Both the position numbers and the translations under genes were made by a program. The notes under the pieces are model-generated. The model saw nothing but the letters and a program-made list of their open reading frames with translations, was not told the origin of the DNA and did not search any database. This document shows, piece by piece, positions 48,849-60,379 of a stretch of 64,000 bases of DNA (the first letter of the stretch is position 1; every line of letters starts with the position of its first letter). The stretch is from Mytilus galloprovincialis (taxonomy: Eukaryota > Mollusca > Bivalvia > Mytilida > Mytilidae). The stretch spans positions 30,258,524 through 30,322,523 of the forward strand of contig NC_134845.1 of assembly GCF_965363235.1 (NCBI RefSeq), read 5' to 3'.

Positions 48849-51800
48849 ATGGCAGGAGTAAATCTTTTGTCAGATCAAGGCTATAGAATAGATGGCAGAA
48901 AACCAAATGAATTAAGACGGATCCAGTGCAAATTAGGTTATTGATTTGTAATTTGACGCACTTCGTTTTGGATACACGAATCACAAAGGAACTTTAAATT
49001 CTCCATGTCAAAAATTATATTTTCATAACTTTTCTCATTTTATGCGCTTACTTTACATGTTCAACGTTGTATTTACATTATTTGTCATGATGTATATCGT
49101 TATGTCATGTTCCATGGAGGGAACGCCCCCTACCGCTTCTATTGGAGTTATCAATACCAACATTTTTCATAGATAATAAGGACATACTATGTAGGGAAGC
49201 AAGTTAACTTGTACCAAAAAAGTTAACTCGTACCAAAAAAGTTAACTCGTACCAAAAAAGTTAACTCGTACCAACGTAAAGTCGTACCATTAAAAATATA
49301 TTCAAAAATACGAATGTTTTATCAATCTTCAAAAATATGAATGTTTTATCACTTTAATGGAGTTTTTTCTTTTGTAAACTTAATAAAATACGAATGTTTT
49401 ATGGTGTTTTTTCTTTGTAAACTTAATAAAAAAAAAAGTTGAATTACTTGAATTTTATACTTGATTTTAATGAAAACTTTCGAATGTTTTTTTAAAAGCT
49501 TTATTTTTCAAGCTGATCTTTCAAACTAGTTTTAATGCAGAAGAAAGTAAAAACATTGCTTTAATTGTACCTTAGGCCACACCAATTTGATTCCTTGTTC
49601 GACGGATCCGCCCGCACCTATTTTTTTCAAAACAGAATTTTTTTATTTTTTTTATATTCCCGCTTCCCGCATCCGGAAATGTAATCATGTCCATTTCCCG
49701 CACCTTTTTTTTTTTGTAAATATTATAAAAAGATATCATCATTTGTTTTTAAAATCACAGTCTAACCTGCATATAACGATTTTAAACATAAAAGCACCCC
49801 ACCACACTGTGTAAATATCTGTGAGAATATTTGTTTCAGCATGAAACCCAGTGTTCTCCCAAGAAATTTTGGATAGCATCACATTTTGCGTAAATAAAAA
49901 TAACTGTATTTTTTTTAATTTCGTTTGCTCTATTTCTTTAATATGTTTTAGTTTATATTGTTCAATTCATAACTGAGAATACAATTAAACTATAACCACA
50001 AAAACAGTTGTTTCAGTTTATGTTTTCTTTATTCATTTATAGTTACAGAATTATTTTTTTCCTCTTGTGCCAAATAAAAATAAATATGTGGTTTCAGTTA
50101 CCCAACAATAAGTCAAATGAATGAATGGTTCATTATAGATCAACCTGTATATATACAAAACTAAATATCTAGTACACAAAATTAACTATTTTTTATAGTA
50201 TATCAAGTAAAGATAAAGTAGCAAAAGTAGCAAAAAAAAAATCAATTTAAAAACTTTTTTTTTATTTTTTTTTATCATGTTTATGAAATTCATTGTTTCA
50301 TGGCACTTAATGAATTAGTTCCAGTTGTTTCTTATTTTTACATTAAAATGATATGTATTTTTAACAAAGTTATCTAACAAATAGTCTGTTAAAGCGTAGT
50401 TTTCTCTCTTGGTATATTTTTTCTGTCTACTGTCCATCTGTTGTCATTATCGTGAAAATGCGGATTTTTGTCATATCTGGTCCGGTTCCGATCCGTAGTT
50501 TACACAAAAATGTGCAATGGCGGCCGTAGAAAAATTTACGAAAATGAGTCCGAGAATAAACATTGTTTGACAAGAGATTGTGAATGAATGAGACGCTTTT
50601 AATGCATTAAATGGATTGAACATAGACTAAGCCAATTATGATAACTTTTTAAAGAAGTATTAAACTTATTTTAGCTCTAAACCAAAATTCTCGCTCTCGT
50701 ATTACCGGAAGAGAAAGAAAGTAATTTTTGGAGAGTTGCACAAATAAACGACCTTTTTAAAAAAAAAAAAAAAAATCGTTTCAATCTTTGAAGTTTCGTA
50801 ATACAGAACGTAGATTTCGAATCGTTTTGTGATTGCATTTTTCCATGTCGAAATGGTTATTGCAGACACGTGGTATTAGTCGTGTCTCGAGTGTCAGCTT
50901 GGGATATAATTTCGCATCCAAACAGTAATCACCCTGAGGGCAATTAACACCTAGCTATTTTAATCTTTTAATTGCTTTAGTGTCCGACTTAAAGGGATTA
51001 CAATTAAAGGTGATGATAATTTTTATGTCATAATCGATAATAGATGAAAGTTCAAAATTGAGGACAAGTAAAATAGCATCTTCAAAATAATTATAGCGTC
51101 GCGGGAATTATTATAGCATCACGGTTAAAAAATATAGCGTCGCGGTACCGCGACGCTAAAACGGCCTGGGGAGAACACTGAATTGAAACCTATTTATCCA
51201 ATGTGAGAGTTCTCCGAAATAAATTTATAACAGCGGAAAAACCTGTAAAGAACAAAAAATTGGTTTCTTTCCCCCTTACTTATATTCCCTATCAAAAAAT
51301 GTTCGTTGTCAGAATAAAGTACAAAGAACTTCTGAAGGATTTGCCTTCAACTGCACTTATATTGTATGCTGGCGAAACAAAACTATCCATAGCCGCTGCA
51401 TGTTTATGCACCTATCCTGATTGATTCAGGGGCCTGTCATTCAGCAGTTATCGTTTGTTGATGTTGTTCATTGGTATTTTCCCATTTGGATATATAAATT
51501 AGATCGTTGGTTTTCCTGTTCGAATTGTGTACGCTAATAATTTTGGGGTCCTTTATAGCTTGCTGTTTGGTCTGTATCAAAGCCCTTTGTAAAAGGCCGT
51601 ACTTTGACCTGTGTTTGTTATTATCAGGTTGAGAACAACCCTTCCTCAGACAAGGGGTCATTTTACTGATGAAGAAAAGAAAATAGAAATACCAAGGATT
51701 TGTATAGTTCTTCTATACAAAACCTTTGAAAACTTAGAATTTTGTACTCAAAAAGAGGAGAGTTACATCATATTTAAAAAAAACTTTTTCTAAAAGAGGG

Positions 51801-54596
51801 GTCCACTTACATGACTTATTTTGAATAATATTAAACTGTTAGAGTAAATGTGTTAATTTAACATGGTTAAAGTCCAGGAATATTACAAAATTCTTGGACA
51901 TGTTTTGACCATTTAATACCAGATAGATATATAGTTCTTTGAGAAAATATGAGCCCTTTTGTACAAACAAATATATTATAACTTGTATTGATCCCTCATG
52001 AAACATGTAAAACGGATATTTGTAACATTAAGGGGTTGCCCCCAAACTGATTATGACTTGGATGGAGAATTGTCTCATTGTCAGTCACACATACATAGAC
52101 CAGATTTAATTATTTCTTGGTGAAGAGGGAAAAATACTTCAGAATTTAAAGAAATGTCAAAGTACAAGTGATAAATCAAGTTTTAATATTGTCAAAACCT
52201 ACTATTTTATGTTTACAAACAAAAAATATAATCGCTCGCCTTTACTTTTCAAGCTTCGCCTCAAAAATTTGCAAATTAAATATTTTTTTATTAAAATTTT
52301 CAAATCGCTCGCTCGCCCCAAATTTTGGAGTCCAAAAATCCGTAGAACAAATAATTAAATTGGTGTGGCCTTAAGTTGAATATCTATATCCAAATTAAAT
52401 TAATTAAAGCTGTAATCCATGATCACAAATTGAATGCTATGTTTACAATTGTTGAAAGTCATGTGCTTTTTGGCGAGAAAATTCGGGAAACCCCTTAACA
52501 GGAAACAGTTACATTTCATTGTTATTTATAAAATGTAAGAATTTCATTTTGAAAATAGTTTTGATAAACTGCTAGGATTTATTCATGAAAAATTAATATT
52601 TTTGTTTCTTGGGGTGAAACTGATAATACTTTAATAATCTACATCTTGGGGTATGGAAAAGGGGGGACTGGTTTTTTTTTTTTAAAGTTTTTTCTCCATT
52701 ATCATTTATATTACAAATATAAGTTATCCAGTCTGAAAAAAATCTATTCAATGTTACTGATTTGGAATGATTAAAAATTTAATCCAATAATTATCAGTAA
52801 AAGTTTAAAAAAGAGTATATATTCAAAGGAGACAACAAAGCAAATCTGCCACGCCATTGTCTATCCAATAGACAAGGAACATTAGCTACAAATTGGTCAG
52901 TGTACTTTCAAATTATATACATTTTACAGACTTAAGAGGTATTGAGTGAAAGTAAAGTATATACATCATTAAACACCATTTAAATGCATTTAAATAAGTT
53001 GGTACTAGTTTGCATTGGTACGAGTTTTTGTAAAGTGGTACGAGTTGACGTTGGTACGAGTTTACAATGGTACGGGATAACTATAATTCCTATGTAGATG
53101 GCATATGAACAGGAAATTATTATTCAATTTTTTTTCTTGGGAGTTACACCCCCTTTGAATATTTGCTTCAACATCCTCTGCAACTGTTTGTCATAACTCC
53201 TCTGAAACCCACAAAACAGAACTTAATGAAACTTTGTAGTTAATAAATAGGGACTTACTATGTAGATGTGCATATCGACAGAAAATTATAATTCAATTTT
53301 TTTCTAGAAGTTATGCCCTTTGAACTTATTTGCTTCAACATACATGTACCTCTGCAACAGTTTGTCATCACAACTTCTCTGAAACTACACAACAGAATTT
53401 CATGAACCTTTGTAGATAATAAGGACATACTATGCAGATGTGCATATCGACTGGAAATTATGATTCAATTTTTTTTTCTAATACAATTTTTTTTTTCAGT
53501 TATTATATTTCTCCAGTGACAATGTGGGGATGTGGGGTATCTGAGCGCGCTCTCTAAGGTTCTTTGAATTTTTCAATTTTCTTGCTGTCATTCGTCATGC
53601 AGGGTACCCCATTCCTACCCTCATGTACATTTTGATTTAAATTATGTAACAAGACCCAAGTATGCCTGAATTAGACTTTTAGTTCATTTTAAAGGCCAAC
53701 CTAGGCTTATAATTTTGAGGACAATAAGCTTGTGAATAATTCTTAAACTACAGGTATCACTTATACTTTTGAAGACAACAAGAAAATGACAATAACAAAA
53801 AACAAAACATAAAATAAAAAGATCAAACGATAAAGTGTTATTATGAAAGTTGGTTGTAGTTGGAAGTTTAAGGACTTCATAACTTGTATATCATTATTTC
53901 ATTGTAGTTAGCATAACAATTTTTTCTCTCTTTCCTTCAGGTGTATTCAAGCAGGCAGATGGATCAGCATACATTGAACAAGGAAATACAAAAGTGCTGG
54001 CCACAGTGTATGGTCCACATGAAATCAGAGGGAGCAGAGCAAAGCTGTTACTTGACAGAGTATTGGTTAACTGTCAATACAGCATGGCCACGTTTAGTAC
54101 TGGCGAGAGGAAACGTCGACCAAGAGGTGACAGAAAATCACAAGAAATGACAATGCATTTAAAACAAACATTTGATGCAGCAATTATGACAAATTTATAT
54201 CCACGATCACAGATTGACATTTTTGTTGAAGTTCTCCAATCGGATGGTGGAAATTACTGTGCTAGTGTAAATGCAGCTACTCTTGCTCTGATCGATGCTG
54301 GTATTCCAATGAAAGACTTTGTTTGTGCTTGTTCAGCAAGTTTTGTAAATGATAATCCTATTGCTGATATAAACTATCTTGAAGAATCTTCAGGTGGACC
54401 TGAATTAATTGTTGCAACACTACCAAAATCTGACCAGATAGTTTTTCTTGAACAGAACTCGAGGCTCCATGAGGACAATCTGAGTAAAGTTATTGACTTA
54501 GCAGTGAAAAGTTGTAAAGATGTTTACACTGTCTTAGACCAAACAGTCAGGGATCATGTTAGTGAATTGTCTAATTCACATGGATGGGATCATTAA
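48849..54596 (+). CDS. EXOSC4: Exosome complex component RRP41 (two coding exons)
   Basis: A subunit of the six-member RNase PH ring of the RNA exosome, acting in nuclear and cytoplasmic 3'-5' RNA processing and decay. Animal RRP41 is structural rather than catalytic. Exons 48849-48936 and 53941-54596 (donor TTAG|GTTATT, acceptor CTTTCCTTCAG) join in phase 1 to give 247 residues, matching the usual ~245. The start MAGVNLLSDQGYRIDGRKP and the blocks QADGSAYIEQGNTKVLA, YGPHEIRGSRAK, STGERKRRPRGDRKS, RSQIDIFVEVLQSDGG and DAGIPMKDFVCACSA are hallmark RRP41 sequence. An RNase PH domain 1 fold spans about 20-150 and domain 2 about 155-225. An AATAAA directly follows the stop (54597-54602). The 5-kb intron holds three nested transposons. 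Confidence 0.96.
49849..51180. mobile_element. Inner hAT-like element (1332 bp)
   Basis: Ends CAGTGTTCTCCCAAG and CCTGGGGAGAACACTG, a common animal hAT terminus. Subterminal sequence at the right repeats ATAGCGTCGCGG motifs and includes a 24-bp perfect palindrome at 51135-51158. Flanking GAAA-type similarity (ATGAAACC / AATTGAAACC) is imperfect, so the target duplication is uncertain. Confidence 0.75.
51470..51625 (+). repeat. R2 dispersed repeat, 3' part missing
   Basis: Contains AATTTTGGGGTCCTTTATAG and AAGGCCGTACTTTGACC in R2 order, but lacks the CATTGGCACTCA end. A separate end fragment is at 52050-52090. Confidence 0.6.
53098..53490. repeat. Tandem repeat, unit about 185 bp
   Basis: Recurring blocks TACTATGTAGATGTGCATAT, ATTATAATTCAATTTTTTT and CTCTGAAAC...CACAACAGAA. 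A partial unit also precedes the outer transposon (about 49090-49194), showing that the transposon inserted into this array. Confidence 0.8.
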
Positions 54597-55126
54597 AATA
54601 AATTGCTTCATCAAAAAATGTCTCCTTTACTAGCTGGTATTTGTGTGTTTCAGATTTGCTATATTGTGGGGTCGGTGTATCTTACATTAACATACATGTA
54701 TACCCAGATATGCATATCTTTTTTAATTAGAGATTGCTCCCCTTTTAAAATCTTATGGTGATACATCGCATACACATACGGACAAAGTCAAAAGAATATT
54801 TTTTAGGTAAGCAAAAGTCATAGTGGTCACACTCCTGGTGGTATATTGTGCATTTACAGTGTACATGTCACAAGAGCTGCACTAGGAAAAATATATTAAA
54901 ATTAATTAAAGAATTCAGATATAATATAAAAGAAAGATGTGGTATGATTGCCAATGAGACAAACTCTCCACAAGAGACCAAATGACACAGAAAATTTACA
55001 GCTCTAGGTCATGGTACAGCCTTTAACAATGAGCAAAGTCCATACTGCATATTCAACTATAAAAGGCAGGAAATCACAAATGTAAAACAATTTAAACAAG
55101 AAAACTAAGGGCCTAATTTTTGTACC

Positions 55127-55747
55127 AAAACAAGAATGTGTCCAAAGTACACGGATGCCCCACTCGCACTATCCTTTTCCATGTTCCATGGACCGTGAAA
55201 TTGGGTAATAATCTAAGTTGGTATTAAAATTAGAAAGATTATACTATAGGGGTCATATGTACTAAGTTTCAAGTTGATTGGACTTCAATTTTATCAAAAA
55301 CTACCTTGACCAAAAACTTTAACCTGAAACTCCCACTTTCATTTTCTATGTTTAGTTGACCGTAAAATTGGGGTCAAAAGTCTAATTTGGCTTCAAAATT
55401 AAAAAGATTATATCATAAGCAACAAGTTTATTAAGTTTCAAGTTGATTGGACTTCAGCTTCACCAAAAACTACCTTGACCAAAAACTTTAACCTGAAACT
55501 CCCACTTTCATTTTCTATGTTCAGTGGACCGTGAAATTGGTGTCAAAAGTCTAATTTGGCTTTAAAATTAGAAAAATCATATCATAAGCAACAAGTCTAC
55601 TAAGTTTCAAGTTGATTGGACTTCAGCTTCATCAAAAACTACCTTGACCAAAAACTTTAACCTGAACGGACGGTCGCACAGACAGACGAACAGACGCACA
55701 GACCAGAAAACATAATGCCCCTCTACTATCGTAGGTGGGGCATAAAA
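55127..55747 (+). repeat. R3 short inverted-end repeat, three internal units
   Basis: Ends ATGCCCCACTCGCACT and CGTAGGTGGGGCAT. The internal unit (TTTCTATGTTCAGTGGACC ... AAAAACTTTAACCTGAA) occurs three times at a spacing of about 170 bp (starting about 55165, 55332 and 55503). Its (GACG)n stretch is short. Confidence 0.85.
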
Positions 55748-57889
55748 ACCAACCAAAAACAAATATGTAGCACAGCAACAAACGGCAGTCACTGAATTAC
55801 AGGATTCTGACTTGGGACAGGCATTTACATTCAGAATGTGGCAGGGATCTCAATTGGCAACCCTCACCCAACCTTGGACAATAGTGTAACGATACAACAT
55901 AAGAATGAACTATAAAAATCAGTTGAACAGGGCTTAACTCATCAGATGGATACAAATAAAAATACATATAACAAAAACATGTGGGGTCAAGATGGTAAAG
56001 AAGAATCAACTTATGGTGAGACACATCCCCCAAAGAAAAACAACATTTTGTTACGGTAATCACGGTAATGACAATAATAAGAAGATGCTATTAACTCTTT
56101 GATTATTGTGATGATCAAAAATATATGAATCCACAGTATCCAACTTGTTTATACTGGACAATGATGCATGAAAAAATGCTGACATTAATTTTAATAAAAA
56201 AAAAAAAAGTATCATCAAAAAGGAAGTAACTGGGCCACCAATAATATTTTGTACACCTATCATAAAATTAATTCAATTCAAAATCACCAAACATCCTATT
56301 CCTTGCTAGTTTGGGCATAACATCCACATTAATTTTGAGAATTTTGGAATACATGTACCTTAATAATTTTATTATTCCTCAACCTCATTATTTTGTCTCA
56401 CCTCTGAGGCAGAGGGGTTACAATCTGGCAGTGTTAACTATTTGTACAAACTTAATAAATTTTGTTTCAGAGGGTAGAAAACCTGGATGCTTCAATCTTA
56501 TATAGAATTAAGTTATGAAGTTTCCATCTTTAATATGTCCATTGTCTTTAACCTCATTTCCATGGTTCAATGACCGTTTTAAAAAAAATTGTGTTATGTG
56601 AATTTCTCAATTATTACATGAGTTATGTCCATGAGTACTGGTATTTGTAATAGTATAACTATATTTGGTACATGGGTACAAGCTGAAGTATGTTCATCTG
56701 ACAGGGTTTGCCTGACCTTGATCTTATTTCATGGATCAGTGATCAAGGTCAAAGTTGCATGGTTAATTTCTCATTTGAATTACCTGTTTTTTAATAACTA
56801 CCTATATGCTGTAGGTCAACTACATGTGCTGTATGGTTGAAATATCTGCCTTCACCTTATATTGATGATTCATCAGTTATTTTTTTTTTTTTTTTGAGTT
56901 TGATAACTTCTATAAAATTGAAAATGGAAATGAGACAACCAGACCATAGAGCAGACAACAGCTGAAACCCAACTAAACATTTGGTGTATGAAATGATTGT
57001 ACTGTATACATGTTTGTCTGTCCTTGAACTCATTTAATGGCGCATTGATCAATAGTAAGTTTTCATGCTTTTGTCTGTTCCATGGATACTTTATGCAATA
57101 TGTCAAATATTTTAGGTGAAAGGAATGATTTTTAAGTAGGACATTGCCTGCATGGTATGGTTTATCTGATCTTTACTTCATTGTCATGGATCTTTACCAA
57201 TGTTAGGGTTTAAGTGATACTGTTTGTAAAACCTTTTATCTTTAAGATTTTCAACATAAAATATTAATCATGGTCAGATATTTCAGCTTGTGCACTCTTA
57301 TTTGTTTAATAGGTTTGTATGAAATCAGGAATGAATAACATTTTTTCCCCAAATAATATATTAATTTTGAACTGTCAAGAAATTACGTACTGGACCATTG
57401 AGAAATCATTTTCTACTGCGGATAGGTTATGTTTTCAGGAGTAATAATTTCTTTTAATTTTTATGATTAAATTAAGTACAAGGTTTTGGTTGTGTACAGA
57501 ATTTGTTAAAACCATAAAACTAAGTATGAGAAAATACAATTCATTTTCCTCCATAAAATCTAATGAATACCCAGTAATCCATAGTTCAGTCCATGTAAAG
57601 CACAAGAATATAAGATTGATGTAAATTGGACTATCCTAGATTGAAAGCTTTTAAGAAGTGGATATTTGTAATTATTTGCAATGGGCTATAGGTCAAGTTC
57701 ATTTTTTGGAGAATTTGATATTTACCACCCTGAATTTGAATCCTTTTAGGCCAGGTGAGCTAAAAATTATATAGGTTTATCTGAACACCCAAAATTGTTA
57801 ATATACATGTATAACAACATAATCTATGAAGATATGCACCAAACAAATCCACTACCTCCTGTTGTCTCTAAACAGCTCATATTCTGGTC

Positions 57890-58215
57890 AAAAAGATATA
57901 TAGGGGGAGGGTTGAGATCTCATAAACATGTTTAACCAGCCGTAATTTTGCGCCTGTCCCAAGTCGGGAGCCTCTGGCCTTTGTTAGTCTTGTATGGTTT
58001 TTAATTTTAGTTTTTTGTGTATAATTTGGAGTTTAGTATGACGTCCATTAGTCACTGTAATAGTATACATATTTTTTAAGGGGCCAGCTGAAGGAAGCCT
58101 ACGGGTGCTGGAGTTTCTCGCTACATTGAAGACCCATTGGTGGCCTTCGGCTGTTGTCTGCTCTATGGTAGAGTTGTTGTCGCTTTGACACATTCCCCAT
58201 TTCCTTTCTCAATTT
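57890..58215 (+). repeat. R1 dispersed repeat
   Basis: Contains AGGGGGAGGGTTGAGATCTC, TTGCGCCTGTCCCAAGTC, GGGGCCAGCTGAAGGA and CACATTCCCCATTTCC in family order. Confidence 0.8.
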
Positions 58216-59389
58216 TATTGAAAATTGGTATTTGCTGCTTCTCCACCATTTATGAGTAAGAGTAAATACTGGTTGGCTTTGAGTCAGAGTTGTGTGTCCA
58301 GGTAGGATGCAATGTCTACCTATGGACTGTTACCTATAGAACTAGCAGTTTAAAAAGACATCATGTTGGTCTAGTACAAGGTTGAGTTCATATTCATGTT
58401 CTCAACTTGATATGCATGAAATATTTGCCACTGGATAATAAACACTAATGCATTCATCTAATGAATCATCATTATAAGTCATTCAACAATTAGACCATGA
58501 AATTGTTTCAATAAAAACTAAAAGCCTGTTAATGTGCAAAATTTATTTCAGTAAATATTTATGTTACTGCAATGTAAAAAGTACTCATAAAAAAGTATTA
58601 AAAGTACAATAAACTACGAGTGCAAAACTACTGAAAAGTGACATTTTATAAATATTTTTAAAAAGGAATGTTAACATTTTAAAATTTTACATTAATGAGA
58701 GTATGAAACACATAACATATAACCTACATTTATATGATGAAATCTTAACTTTATACCCAATAGTTCTATGGAATAATTTTTAAATTTTGTTATGCATTAT
58801 TTGAACACCATCAATTTTTTTAAATATTTCTAAATTGGAAAATATATCTTTTGCCAGAATATTAAAGACTGGGCTATTTCAGCCTTTTCGGGGAAAAAAA
58901 AAAGAACTAATTACTGCAGTGGTTCCTGAACTTTCCTACAGTCAAATCTAAAATAATTAGGTGGAAAAAATCCTCTTATTAACCCTTAAAAATGGTGGAT
59001 ATATTTTATATATATATATATGTTTATGTTTGAGGAATGGAGATACCCGGATGTGTTGTGAGAAGGCTATACGGAAATTTGCTCTCGTTAAAAATCCAAG
59101 TCTTGCATGTATGAAGGAGAGTATCATATGAAAAAACTATGTAAATTTAACCAGCATTTCATTCTGAGTTAAAAGGTAAGACTGGACCAGTCAAACACCG
59201 CACAAAAGCCATAATTTTTATAATATTCATTCAGCCTAGACTGTTGGAAAAAACAACGCAACGAATAACGTCGTCATAAAGGGGAACTCGATTGTTCCAC
59301 TTAGTAACGCTATTGTTCAACAAAATGGTAGCCTAACTACGGCCAACTTTTTTTCTTTTTTTCTTATTTCCTAAATTGGAAACAAAATA

Positions 59390-60379
59390 ATGAATTCCGA
59401 TAGCTCAAATGAAGAAGCTACAATTGCAGAACCTACCGTTCTTGTAGAAATATTAAAGACACTTACAAAAATGGAGGAAAGAATGGGTAAAATTGAGAGG
59501 AAATTTGACCAAATAGAACGAATTACCTTCAAGCTAGAAGAAATAGAGAACGCGGTCAAAACTATAAATGAAAGAAACGAACAGACTGAGAACAGTTTTG
59601 TAGGTTTAAGCACAGTGGTGGACGACCTTATCAACCAATGTACCGGGAATAAACAGGAAATTCAAGAGCTGAAATTGGAAATGGAAAAAATAGGATCGGA
59701 AGTGAAAAAATCAAACACCGCAAAAGTCACTGATCAATCTAACGTTATTCAAAAAATGGAAGAAAGTTTGATAGATTTAAAGTGTCGCTCTATGAAAAAT
59801 AATCTGATATTTTCTGGTCTACAATACCAGAAGGATGAGCATGTTGAAGAAAAACTTAGAAATTTCTTACAAAACGAACTTAAAATAAACCATCGAATAG
59901 AGTTCGGAAATGCCCATCGGTTTGGAAAACAGGGCTTTAATGGAACGAGGCCAATAGTTGCAAGGTTTTTATTCAGAAAAGATTTAGAAATGGTGCTTTC
60001 TAGTGCTTACCACCTTAGAGGAAAACCTTTTGGGATTAAAGAGCAGTTTCCGTTTGAAATTGAACAAGCGCGGAAAAAGCTTTATCCTATCTTAAAGAAA
60101 GCCAAACAGGACGGCAAAATGGCAAGCCTGGTACGGGATAAACTATTTATAAACAGGAAATTATACATGGAAGAGAAAATAAAGACACATTCTCAAACAC
60201 CGGCAAAAATGACACAACAGAAAATTGAGGCAACCAACCAGAGCCCGCCAATCCCACCGAGATCAAAACGAGCTAGGACTGAGTCAGATAACAGCCCTAT
60301 AAGAAGAAATCTCAGAAACAGTGATTCCATACCTTCTCCATCAACACATGCAAACAACACACAACCAAACCAATATTAG
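59390..60379 (+). CDS. Non-LTR retrotransposon ORF1 protein (329 aa)
   Basis: An L1-type ORF1: probable nucleic-acid-binding chaperone of the retrotransposon particle. Residues about 15-135 are highly charged heptad-like sequence (KMEERMGKIERKFDQIERI...), consistent with a coiled coil. Residues about 140-260 look like the RRM-type/Transposase_22 region (MKNNLIFSGLQ ... HRFGKQGFNGTRPIVARFL ... KPFGIKEQFP). The tail is Pro/Ser/Arg-rich and disordered. The ATG is preceded by AACAAAATA in a plausible 5' untranslated region. The ORF ends at TAG 60377-60379, and the downstream ORF2 is in the same reading frame. Confidence 0.85.
   Translation: MNSDSSNEEATIAEPTVLVEILKTLTKMEERMGKIERKFDQIERITFKLEEIENAVKTINERNEQTENSFVGLSTVVDDLINQCTGNKQEIQELKLEMEKIGSEVKKSNTAKVTDQSNVIQKMEESLIDLKCRSMKNNLIFSGLQYQKDEHVEEKLRNFLQNELKINHRIEFGNAHRFGKQGFNGTRPIVARFLFRKDLEMVLSSAYHLRGKPFGIKEQFPFEIEQARKKLYPILKKAKQDGKMASLVRDKLFINRKLYMEEKIKTHSQTPAKMTQQKIEATNQSPPIPPRSKRARTESDNSPIRRNLRNSDSIPSPSTHANNTQPNQY

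Larger units (their letters stand above)
49572..52374. mobile_element. Middle transposon, Harbinger-like ends (about 2.8 kb)
   Basis: Inverted ends GGCCACACCAATTTGATT and AATTAAATTGGTGTGGCC, flanked by TTA on both sides, which is the 3-bp duplication usual for PIF/Harbinger transposons. No transposase ORF. It contains the 49849-51180 element and an R2 fragment at 51470-51625. Confidence 0.7.
49195..53089. mobile_element. Outer transposon of a nested set in the EXOSC4 intron (3.9 kb), 8-bp target duplication
   Basis: Ends GGAAGCAAGTTAACTTGTACC and, inverted, GGAATTATAGTTATCCCGTACC. Both arms carry tandem GTTAACTCGTACC-type motifs (49202-49290; 52998-53080). CTATGTAG lies on each side (49187-49194, 53090-53097). 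The host sequence on both sides is a 185-bp tandem repeat. No transposase was found. Much of the interior is a second transposon. Confidence 0.85.
54603..59389. other. Intergenic region downstream of EXOSC4; repeats, no gene seen
   Basis: Holds R3 (55127-55747), R1 fragments (55795-55880 and about 56920-56965), a complete R1 (57890-58215) and an end fragment of the 34975-type element (57748-57775). Otherwise AT-rich DNA without a supported exon. The 5' untranslated part of the right-hand retrotransposon probably starts near 59230. Confidence 0.6.

Noticed and set aside
49202..49285. CRISPR-like array of GTTAACTCGTACC repeats
   Set aside because: Repeats are contiguous with no unique spacers, are mirrored at the other end of a transposon, and the genome is eukaryotic.
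59371..59634. 87-codon minus-strand ORF
   Set aside because: Antisense to retrotransposon ORF1; likewise 61906-62178 and 62551-62892 are antisense to ORF2.
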